From Aphanomyces cochlioides (lineage: Eukaryota > Oomycota > Saprolegniomycetes > Saprolegniales > Verrucalvaceae), in assembly GCA_019828595.1 (NCBI GenBank), contig JAHQRK010000026.1:682001-746000 (forward strand): a stretch of 64,000 bases of DNA, given 5' to 3'. The translations under genes were made by a program, and so were the position numbers. Positions 46,664 to 56,190 of this stretch are shown here, piece by piece. Positions within the stretch are counted from its first letter, which is position 1. Each line of letters opens with the position of its first letter. The notes under the pieces are model-generated. The model did not search any database and was not told the origin of the DNA. It saw only the letters and a list, made by a program, of their open reading frames with translations.

Positions 46664-47747
46664 TACAAGGTATGCGTGGTATGATTACGTTTCATTTTTT
46701 ACTGAAAATTCGATAATAATTTTTGCATGTTATATTATGACCATAATTTTAAATTCAAGAAAAATCGTGAAAAATTGTTGAATTTCAGTGATGGTCATCT
46801 GTGATTACGAAAAAGAATCTCTCGACCGCCCACAGCTTCGACGGAACGACAGAACTTCACTATTCACGTCGTGTCATTGTTTGGGGCCATGTCTGTCACA
46901 AATGACTTTGTCGAGTTCACTGCATTTTTTCGCTCGCGCCAGAGAAGCGTCACGGAATAGTCCACGCCAACAAAAAACAATTTCATGAATTCTTGTTCGA
47001 GTCTACAATTATTAACATTCAACTTGGAATTATGAGGGAAACTTCTCCAGCAACTTTTTGATTGCCAGCATTTTAACCTGAGTCCCGCGAAGAAGTAGGA
47101 TCTGTCAGGATGGCACCGTGACTTGGCAACACGGATTTGACCAAAATTACTTGGAAATTCAACAATGGGCGAGAGGAGGAGGATCCCCCTTAAATCCCCC
47201 TTGCTGTACTTTTTCGACGCTGGCAATAAGCAACGAGGAGCATGATGATGATCTCTTTGGGCTCGTTTTAGTTCTTTTCAATGGACTGCTTGTCGTTGCA
47301 ATAGTTCTTCGAGGGGGACTCTACTTATCGCGGTGGAAATGATCGATTTAAAGCAGTAGATGAATGTCTACATGTAGATCTACAAGTAGCGATAAACACG
47401 GACAGAATACTGCCATGGAGGAAATCTTTCATGGAGGAATGATCGGAAGTTGACCCCAAAACATGAAGGGGAACATTTCTGGCTTTATTAACCTACTGAA
47501 TTTTATAGACTTATCATTCATTGAACTCTCTTTATTCTGTCGTATAAACAACGATCGAGCGACGACTGGACTATCCTCAAGCGTCTACAAGCAATCGTAG
47601 TACAATGGTTTGCTCCCCATCACGCTGAATCGAGTGATTTCTATAAGAATTATTCTCAAAGTCAAGAAGGAGGCAGCTTTGAGCCTGAAGACATAATCAT
47701 AAAGGTTGATCATTCATCTTAAATACACAACGAGGAGAGGGAGTTTG
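46664..47747. other. Intergenic region, no gene supported
   Basis: Frames of up to 120 codons occur on the minus strand (46864-47226) but none is recognisable. Confidence 0.4.
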
Positions 47748-48245
47748 TTAGCATTGCGACGCCCGTCGTCGGCGTCGATGGGAGCGACTGTCTTGAATTT
47801 TTTTGGCAGACTTAATCTCGCCCATTGTGCTTCGCAATTGAATCGGAGGATGTGGCGATGCTGTTGACCGTAGCGTAGTGCAAATACTTGATCTTGTATC
47901 ACTTGACTCACGTACGTCTGAAGGGAGGAGGATCGACTTGAGTGCTTCGATCCATTCAATGCGTTCGGCTTTTGTAGGAGCTGCCAAGTGGATCGTATGC
48001 AGTCCAGACCGCAGGATAAATCGCCACTCGAGGCCGTCTTCCATTGGAACGACGGTTTTTATGTCCAAACGAAGGCCAGCGAGCGGAATTGAGCCGGCTG
48101 GAAGGCCCGTGGAAGAGTCAAATGCGACCAATTCGCGTCTCGTGAGCGTGTAAACCAGCGACGACCAGCGAGGACGCCACCATAGAAGCTTGGAATTGCG
48201 CTTATAGAGCAGGCCAGCCTTGAGCACTCCGTCTGAAGCTGTCAT
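47748..48245 (-). CDS. Small PH-domain protein (cluster member 7)
   Basis: 165 aa, ATG at 48245. A diverged PH domain at about 5-108: VLKAGLLYKRNSKLLWWRPR, LTRRELVAFD, SIPLAGL, EWRFILRSG, TIHLAAPTK and the helix RIEWIEALKSIL with the conserved Trp. A Ser/Thr-rich tail ends in a basic RRRRR stretch. A GT donor-like site (GTACGTGAG, minus strand, near 47915) right after the domain could mean the tail is intronic in part, with an alternative C-terminus. It is one of the most diverged members of the cluster. Confidence 0.75.
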   Translation of the reverse strand: MTASDGVLKAGLLYKRNSKLLWWRPRWSSLVYTLTRRELVAFDSSTGLPAGSIPLAGLRLDIKTVVPMEDGLEWRFILRSGLHTIHLAAPTKAERIEWIEALKSILLPSDVRESSDTRSSICTTLRSTASPHPPIQLRSTMGEIKSAKKIQDSRSHRRRRRASQC

Positions 48246-48947
48246 GTGTCAACTCAGTTGAAAGATTGGGAATGGCCTGCTTGATGTCAGACCAGTTGGC
48301 CGTGACAAGCTATCGTCAACTTTAGAGACAATTAATCAAAATCTCTCTAATTATATTATTATTATTAATCAAGAAATATGTTTTATATATTTAATTGGAT
48401 AAAATCAAATAAACAGAATTAAAATTCGAATTAAATGAATAAAATACTCGAGTTGTGAGAAACAAGAATGTGTACAGAGGTTGTCAACATGATGACGCAC
48501 TGCAGGCATCTGCGAGTCCTTGGAGATGACGCTCGAGTTGTGTCGTGGACTGAGCAAAAATTCTTGATGCTTATTACTAGTACACCGGGGTATGAAAGTT
48601 TGCATGGAAATAGAGCTCGAACAGTACTTCCAATGGAGCTTGAGTACTGTATTGCATTTTCGAAAGTTTTATTTACATTATTCACGTAAAAATGATGAAA
48701 AAAGAGAGATTTGTGCACCAAATTCCAAATAATTGCTTTGCTCTGTGATAACAGCAAACAAACATTTCTTGGACTGTGAGTGAAGTCTACAAAGGCTCTG
48801 TATTTTTCCACACTGGCAGTCAACGATCAGCATGTAATTTAGTTTATGGATATGGAGTTTACATGAATTTTCATAATCAACAAAAGGACAATTTTTAATT
48901 AGCAGGAAATATAGTAGATTAATGCCTTGATATAGAACTAAAAATAG
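48246..48947. other. AT-rich intergenic region
   Basis: No gene supported; overlapping frames at 48431-48823 (minus) and 48468-48689 (plus) are unremarkable. Confidence 0.4.
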
Positions 48948-49622
48948 CACTACACCATTTGCCGGTTTATTTCGCTTAACTTGCTATATATTTCGTGTCA
49001 CGTGCAATATATTTCGTAGGACTTGCAATGTATTTCGTATGACTTGCATTTAATTTCGTGGCCCGCGACGAAAATCGATTTATATTTCGCATGACTTGCA
49101 TTATATTTCATACCTCATGCATTTAATTTCGTATTTTTAGCTTATATTTCGTATCACGTGCATTTAAATTCGTATAAATGCAAAATATATTCAATCTCCT
49201 ATTGAGATATGAAGTTTCACATGTGTTGCAGTGTTGGCTTGAACTATGGATTTGCGACGGGCAGCCGCATATGAACTCTGCTGAGCTTGCTTGATGCTCG
49301 CATTGACTTATATGGCGATTGAAGTGTCTCATCAATTTCTTATGAGTTCGATTACAATTTCTTGTTAGTTTTTCTATGGACTTTTTCTCTTCTCTGCGAA
49401 ATTAAATGCACGTGATACGAAATATAAGCTAAAAAATACGAAATTAAATGCATGAGGTATGAAATATAATGCAAGTCATGCGAAATATAAATCGATTTTC
49501 GTCGCGGGCCACGAAATTAAATGCAAGTCATACGAAATATATTGCAAGTCATACGAAATATATTGCACGTGATACGAAATATATCGCAAGTTAAACGAAC
49601 TAAACCGGCAAATAGTGTAGTA
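48948..49622. mobile_element. 675-bp foldback element with ~20-bp iterons in each arm
   Basis: Two ~226-bp arms (48948-49175 and 49397-49622) are near-perfect inverted repeats around a ~220-bp unique centre. Each arm is made of about ten imperfect iterons with the core ATTTCGTATGACTTGCA, spaced ~20 bp. The ends read CACTACACCATTTGCCGG on the left and TACTACACTATTTGCC (inverted) on the right, so one end resembles a CACTA terminus. No clear target duplication and no protein gene. It is probably a non-autonomous DNA transposon. Confidence 0.75.
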
Positions 49623-52512
49623 TTTGTTATTAACACAGTGAAATTTATGATGTATTTGTGCATTTCGCATATTTTCTATACAAATGGTTTGGAAGAGACA
49701 CTGTCAAGCTCAGCGTCCGAGCGTGCTGTGTTGAGTTGCTGTTTCGTTGTTGTGGGGTTGTCAAGCATTGTTTTTGGTCAACCTTACCATAAAATCAGCC
49801 AATCAAATACATTTAAACAGTAAAGAGATTCCAATTAAACCAATATTTTGTGTTTAAATGTAACACATGAAACTTGCTGGATTCAGTTCATGACACCTTC
49901 ACTCCGAAAAATCCTACAAATCGCAACACAATAGAATGCAGTCGAAGGCGTTGTCGAGGATGGGAATCAATGGACTCGATACCATAAACTCAAATTCCAC
50001 AAGATAAAGGTGTTAGAATAAAAGACGGCCGGGATTATCAACATTGTATTTTATGCTGATTTTTACTGAATTTTTAATTGCTCGCTCGGGCATGTATGTT
50101 TTTTTCTCCTCTTGATTTGTTGTCTTGAGTGAATTTTCTCGAAAATCACAAAAATACCTTAATACTGGTAGTTTATTCAATTTGATTCACTGTCAATTTA
50201 TTGTTTTTTCGATTACCGGGTGTTTGTTCGTTTATAGCGTTGATGGACCATTGAGTATTTTTCGGACCATGACAGCATGACGAGCATGCTTTCAAATGGA
50301 CAGTTCATTGATGTCCATCCATTACAGCAGAAGAAGTAAAGTGCCGACTACTTCTGAAGTTAGTACAGTACTGATGGCATAATTTTTATTATACATTTTG
50401 CATTTAGAAGTTGACCCAGGATTGTTCGAGGGCACTCCGGGGGTCATGCATTTTGCTTTTAGAAGTTGCCCCCTTTAGGTATTAAGAGACATTCCCAGTA
50501 CTGGGGGCAAATGCGCAACAAAAATTGGATTAAAAGAAGATAAAGCGGATTAGCTCTTCTTCTCACAACACTCGAGTATGGTGAAGATCTCTGTTAATTT
50601 ATCGAAGTCAAGCAATTTCTTCATTACATCGTAATGGACGTAACATTAGTCCTAGAATGGTGGATTTTCAAATCGAGCATGGTAACACACACGCTATGTG
50701 TAATGCATAAGCCATGTCTTGAGTGGGAACGTTGCATGAGTCATCGATCGTTTGCATCGTGAAAAAACGCCCCTCGGACTAAAAGCCACCGAAGCTATCA
50801 TGTGCGCTTGATTCCAAACCTTGTCAGAGTACGATAAGCCAGCCCGCCCTAAACCACTAAATGGTAACAGCAAAAATATTGAGTATACTGTGGTAAATAC
50901 ATTTTCGAGAATCTTCATGACATCATTACCAAGTTTGGAGCTTCTTGAACCCAAAAAGCCCGACCGGTGGACAAATCGAAATCTCCATGGCATAAAATTT
51001 CTTCGTGATTTCCTGGTTCGATTCATGCTCCCCGTGCCAAGGTGTTATCATTCAGAAAACAGCTTCACTGAGGAAACACCATGCGCTCAGATATATTCAA
51101 TTTCTGTGTTTGTTCCTGCGCTCGAGATGTGCTACTCGGCTGCTTGTGAATTTGAAAATGTGAGTTCAATCGATCGAAGCACGCTGTTTGAACGCAAGCC
51201 ATTAATATTTGTAAATCAATCAAGTTTTGTCAATTTCAGTCTAATTTGTATTTTTGACCAAAAATCAAATGCATTTCCAAATCGATTTGACCATACTGAA
51301 GCCAAGTTCAACCGAATATTGGCCAAATTAATTGCATGTGAGTTAGGGTGTGTTTTGGTGTGTTTTGCGTGAATTAGTTAAATACTCGATTCTGATTGGC
51401 TGCGAGATTCGGAAATCGATTAAAAAATCGATACATTTCCAGCCCATCGCACTATTTAGAATGAATCTCACAATACTCGACAGATGATAAATCAAGAAAG
51501 AAAATGATCCAAGAGCGAGCCATCTGAAAAGATGTTGAATTATCTTTTCATTTTGTATCGGAACCTCCAAGAATATTCCAAACGAACGCATCGACAACTT
51601 CTATCGTCAAAGAGGGCTTTCGTTTAACTTGTTCTCGCACACTAGCAATATGTTGTTTTCCACGAGTCAAGCAGTCTGATGTCGCGAAATTCCAGAAAAT
51701 TACGAGAGAATAATCAAAATCATACCAAAACAACTTGGTTTTACAAACAAAAATTAATCGATCGCTTTCCCGATCAACTCGACTTCGCTGGACTGTCGTA
51801 TCGATGAGCTCTTGCACGACAAACTGTCAACAACTCCAGTTTGACAATGACTGTTCAATCCTACTGTTTCTATTTGAACTTGAAAATTGTATCGAATTTC
51901 CTACGTGCGGCAACATGTCCAAGAATATTCCCTTTTAATTGGTTAAAATCTGAAATGCTGCGTTTTCATTGGTTGAGAAATACAGTACTTGCCAACGAAA
52001 CAAGGCACAAACTGAAACTCTGAAACCGTGGGAGTTCGGTGGACTTTCATCTCTCTCAATTTCTGTCTCTGTAAATAGACTCAAGTAGTGAAGAACTGCA
52101 AGACGTAATTTTTATAATTTTTACAACCAAGCAATCGCTAGTGTGGATAATGTTTCGTGCATAGTGTTTCAGAATCCTTGACCGACAGATTCCATTTTTG
52201 ACAATGTTCATATTATCTCGAGTTTGCTTTTTCAAAATATCGAATAAAAAATGAATAACCATTGTCTTACTTTAATCAAGATTAATTTATTATCATACTT
52301 GAAAATATCACATTAATTAATTTGGGCGAGTTAATAAATACTGGACATGAGACACACAGGGGTTGATTTGCTATGCTGGTGTATTTTGGCAGTTGAAATA
52401 ATTACTCCAAATGGATGTCGTCTACGACCATGTCTGCTTCGATCGCGTCGCTGCGTTTGTCTCTATTCATTTTTGAATTTACCCATTGACTCAAACATCA
52501 ATTTAAAAAAGT
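49623..52512. other. Long AT-rich region with one repeat copy and a weak ORF
   Basis: A plus frame from 50821 (no ATG at its start) reads protein-like for ~100 codons (for example IFMTSLPSLELLEPKKPDRW) and then runs into the 51229-51475 repeat. It may be a gene remnant. Otherwise no gene is supported. Confidence 0.4.
51229..51475 (+). repeat. Dispersed ~245-bp repeat, plus copy
   Basis: Close inverse match of 45911-46150; related, more diverged sequence at 19948-20182 and loosely at about 62810-63060. The shared core includes AATACTCGATTCTGATTGGC. Confidence 0.85.
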
Positions 52513-52884
52513 ATGCTTGTGAAAGAAGGCACGATGTCTAAACAAGGCGCTCGACCATCACTGTTTGGTGGCTACAATTGGAAACGACGCTATTTTCGCT
52601 TGACAGAGGCAGAATTAAGCTATTTTAATCCAACAGACGGAAGCCTCAAAGGCACGATTTATCTCCACGACTGTGGCCGCGACGCCCTTGAAGTAATGCC
52701 CCATGAGCCAAAGTCAGAAGCCTCCGAATCGCCGAAGTGGCGGCTGGCGATTCAAACACATCAGAGGCTGCTACTGTTAGAAATAGGCTCAGAGAAAGAA
52801 ATGCAAGCCTGGGCCCAAGCTATTTATTCCGTCTTGGAAATCAACGAACGCAAGATGAATACCCATTGTAATTTACTAGTATAA
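52513..52884 (+). CDS. Small PH-domain protein (cluster member 8)
   Basis: 123 aa, the shortest member, ATG at 52513. The PH domain fills nearly the whole protein: VKEGTMSKQGARPSLFGGYN, WKRRYFRLTEAELSYFN, LKGTIYLHDC, VMPHEPKSE, WRLAIQTHQRLLLLEIGSE and the helix EMQAWAQAIYSVLEINE. The C-terminal tail is only ~10 residues. It lies in tandem with the next PH gene, 412 bp downstream. Probable phosphoinositide-binding adaptor. Confidence 0.85.
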   Translation: MLVKEGTMSKQGARPSLFGGYNWKRRYFRLTEAELSYFNPTDGSLKGTIYLHDCGRDALEVMPHEPKSEASESPKWRLAIQTHQRLLLLEIGSEKEMQAWAQAIYSVLEINERKMNTHCNLLV

Positions 52885-53296
52885 AATTGCTAAAATATGA
52901 TCATTCCAATGAATCAAGCCTACTTTGATTTGATGCAACAAGTAATCGGAGTATATGAGATCTTTTTGCGAATAACTGTAGATTTTCCAATGTCCTTTCG
53001 AGGACCAGGCCTGCAACCGAATGCTTTGCAATAGGGAGGGCGATTCGAGCGAGAGCTAACATCTATTTCATGTTTTTCCTCGATAAGCATGGAAAGATAT
53101 AGTGAAGCCATCGTTTCAATTAAATTGTTAACAGTGGCCGCCATGAGTCAATGCTCGCCTGCATTGCACAAAAAGACTATAAAATCATAGAATTAAGAAT
53201 TTATAGTGCTATAAATTGCTATAAATTATAATGTTTTATTGATTTATACAGGAATTTCTCATTCTCGCACAAAAATTCCAGCTGGAAAATGTCTCA
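52885..53296. other. Spacer between tandem PH genes
   Basis: AT-rich, no gene supported. Confidence 0.4.
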
Positions 53297-53734
53297 ATGC
53301 ACGCCCACTGTATTTCGAAAGAGAATTCAGTTGCCATTATTTTGGGCATTTTTAGGTCGACAGCTTGGAGGAGTGCCATCTTGGTAATCAAGGAAGGCTC
53401 GCTCTTCAAGAAAGGAGCGGGCGATGGATTGCTCCGCCGAAAGAACTGGAAACCGCGCTATTTCCGCCTCACGGATCGCTCGCTCGAGTATTACTGCACG
53501 CACACTGGTCAGCAGAAAGGCTGCATCGATTTGAGCCAATGTAACGTCGATTCACTGCAAGTGATGCCGCCCGACTGCATAAAAACTGGATCGTCCGACT
53601 CGACCATGTGGCGATTGGCGATCAATACACCGTCCAGGCGCTTTTTCGTCGCTGCGGATTCAGAAATGACCATGCATGAGTGGGCATTCGCACTGCTTGA
53701 CGTGTTTCAAGCGAATGAAAAACAACAAAGATAA
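53297..53734 (+). CDS. Small PH-domain protein (cluster member 9)
   Basis: 145 aa as one open frame. PH domain from about residue 30: VIKEGSLFKKGAGDGLLRRK, NWKPRYFRLTDRSLEYY, KGCIDLSQC, VMPPDCIKTG, WRLAINTPSRRFFVAADSE and the helix TMHEWAFALLDVFQANE. The first ~25 residues look unlike the paralogues. An ATG a few bases upstream (53290) followed by a GT at ~53310 and a TTTTTAG near 53355 suggests that the true first exon is short and the present N-terminus is partly intron. Sequence signature closest to 36337-36765. Confidence 0.8.
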   Translation: MHAHCISKENSVAIILGIFRSTAWRSAILVIKEGSLFKKGAGDGLLRRKNWKPRYFRLTDRSLEYYCTHTGQQKGCIDLSQCNVDSLQVMPPDCIKTGSSDSTMWRLAINTPSRRFFVAADSEMTMHEWAFALLDVFQANEKQQR

Positions 53735-54039
53735 GTGAAAAATAATTTAAAAATAGTTTTATATATAAATCGACATGTTTTTAATATAGCACTATTTAAA
53801 ATATTTTTAAAATATTGAAATCACATTTGGATAATTACAGTGATAATTACAGTTTACTGGATTCTCTCTCGTTCAATGTATTAACACTGTAAATATATAT
53901 TTCCTTTACATCTCGCAATATTTCACTAATAATTCAGGCAATCATAAAGACTCGCATTAATTCAGTTTTCGATGTACAGTAGTTGGTATTTTAAATTAAT
54001 TTTGATCTACATGATTTAACACTATTCGAATTATTAATA
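53735..54039. other. AT-rich spacer before the MITE
   Basis: No gene or structure recognised. Confidence 0.4.
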
Positions 54040-54238
54040 CTGATTTCCCTCTCACTTTTAAACGGCCCACAATTGATAATTTTTACAAATTAATATTATC
54101 AAAATATAGAGTACTTTCAAAAATTTGAATTCAGTATGGAAGAGCTGAGTCACCTCTAAACATTTATATTCATTCAATTACTAAATGACTTGTGAAACTC
54201 GATAAATATCACCCGTTTAAAACTGAGAGGGAAATCAG
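54040..54238 (-). mobile_element. ~199-bp MITE with TA target duplication, copy 2
   Basis: Inverse of 46458-46663, with the same CTGATTTCCCTCTCA termini and TA on both sides (54038-54039 and 54239-54240). Internal sequence is close to copy 1 with small indels. Confidence 0.85.
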
Positions 54239-54310
54239 TAACTACAAAGGTAAAAACGAATGAATAAACAAAACTACGTTTTTCGATGAATATCATCATG
54301 GCAGCTATTT

Positions 54311-54706
54311 TTAGCCTTCTTGGAAGCATTCGTCTGCAGAGGTGGAGAGCGTTGAGCGACGCGCTTGGGCGTCATTGGCGAGCTCAATGGCATATTGGAG
54401 GGCTTCAGCCCATTCGTACATTTCAAATTCTGTGGCCGTCGAGATAAAAAAGCGTCTCGTAGGCGTATTGATCGCAATGCGCCATTCCGTTGAGGCCGAG
54501 TTGCCTGTTTTGTGGCAGTCAGCTGGTTGGATTTCGACTGACTTGGAGCAACCTTGGAGCTTAATCATGCCTTTCTGGCAGCCATTGTGTGTGTCGAAGT
54601 ATCGGATTTCGTCGTCGCGGAGGACAAAATAGCGCCGCTTCCAGTTCTTCCGCTTGAGGAAGCCGCCCGCTCCTCGTTTGTACAAGACGCCGCGCTTGAG
54701 TTCCAT
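54311..54706 (-). CDS. Small PH-domain protein (cluster member 10)
   Basis: 131 aa, ATG at 54706. PH domain at about 3-110: LKRGVLYKRGAGGFLKRKNW, RRYFVLRDDEIRYFD, KGMIKLQGC, EIQPADCHKTG, EWRIAINTP, RRFFISTATE and the helix EMYEWAEALQYAIELAND. A short Ser/Thr tail follows. It converges with the gene at 53297 and is the last PH gene of the cluster. The strongly basic first loop (KRGAGGFLKRKNWKRR) is typical of lipid-binding PH domains. Confidence 0.87.
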   Translation of the reverse strand: MELKRGVLYKRGAGGFLKRKNWKRRYFVLRDDEIRYFDTHNGCQKGMIKLQGCSKSVEIQPADCHKTGNSASTEWRIAINTPTRRFFISTATEFEMYEWAEALQYAIELANDAQARRSTLSTSADECFQEG

Positions 54707-56190
54707 TGTGACAATGACAAGGACACGAACAAATATTTCACGGCGTCATGTTTCAGATCGTTCAGTTGTTTTCGTTGACTTGGTCGTTCAGAGAAGTGCA
54801 TATTTTTCCAAAAAGAAATATTCAATATTTACTTAAAACAATTCGGAATATAGTTAAAATATTGAAAAAATATATTCAGAGGAAATCAATGACAGAACGA
54901 ATTTTTTTTGATAAACACAGAGTTTTTAAAGTCTTTCAAAGGAATAACAGCATATTTTTTCGATGGATGGCTCTGTAAATTCAGAAAAGGCGACTAAATC
55001 TCGGAATAAAGATTGGATAAATTGAGAGAAAAGAGACGAAGATGCGCGGTACTCTCATGTCCACAAACCACGTATACACCGCGAATTTTAAAAATGAAAA
55101 CAGATATATCGCCAGCCATGCGTGCTTTCCATTTTACCTGACTTTAGTGACTTTATAGTATAGTCACATTTGATAAACCATACAAACAAATGGGATTTTC
55201 AACTTGGGCATTAAGCAAATGTCGTTCAAGTCAGGGAGTTGTCTACATCAGCTGTTCAACGATTTTGGGTATAAATGCTCGTCCAAATTTTGAGCGCAGG
55301 TGCGTCGTTGGACATCTCAGTCTCTCTATCATACGCCACGGGTGCTTTGGTTTGTACACTTGGATAGTCCATGCGAAGCAGATTTGTACTTGCTCTGCGA
55401 TAATGCAGTGAAAATATTACTTCGAAGTATGCATTGTGATTGCCACGTCAAAATTAACCCAGCTTAAAGCCCCCCCCCAGCAGTGTGAATTCACTTGAAG
55501 TGCGCTTATTCATTGTTGCTTGTACGCCGTCGTCTCACTCACGTTGATAATTTTATTCGAATCAAGCTTGATATTGTACAAAAATTATAGGGACAATGCA
55601 GGCTTATCCAGAAGCGTCCCCCGTAGCCCCCTGTCGCCCATGCTCATGCTCGACCAAATCCCCCACCCCACAGCAGCCATTTTTTCAATCTTTGTTCCCT
55701 TTGGTTGCACTTTGATTTCTTTTGATCGCGATGGCAGCACTTATCGACAGTACGAGTAAAAATTTATTGTTCTTGGACAACACAACCTGAGGATAACATT
55801 GTGATTCAGGATTTTTCTGAATTATCGGAGCCTGACGGACGAGGATACAAGTCTGGAGGCGTAAGTGCAAGACAAGGGGCAGTTTCTCCTCAGCTGGTCA
55901 ACATAAAAGCCAGGCTATATGATGAATAAGTTGATGAACACGACCCCGCTGGTTTGGGCGAAACGTGGACATTTCAACGATGTGAAATACTGCCTAATTC
56001 GTATTAATATCAAGTCGAAATAGATCTACTGTTCATCCCCAGGGCATCAAATCTCCAGCTTAGAGTATTAGGTAGCGACGTTTGAATCCCCCTTTCAACC
56101 CGCAGGATGTGTTGTGCAATGGTGGCAGTTACACAGGAACAGTTACAACTCAATTTTCGGTTTCATCGTTGCTCGGGTGCATTTTCTACC
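54707..56190. other. Intergenic region, no gene supported
   Basis: AT-rich left half; the frame at 55190-55411 is unremarkable. The final ~100 bases are the probable leader of the EGF-repeat gene. Confidence 0.4.

Noticed and set aside
48948..49622. CRISPR-like array of short repeats
   Set aside because: Iterons are imperfect, contiguous or separated by 2-4 nt, inverted between two arms, and the genome is eukaryotic.
50821..51228. Plus-strand ORF with protein-like stretch
   Set aside because: Starts at TTG with no ATG in a sensible place, runs into a dispersed repeat and matches no family I know; kept only as a possible remnant in the region note.
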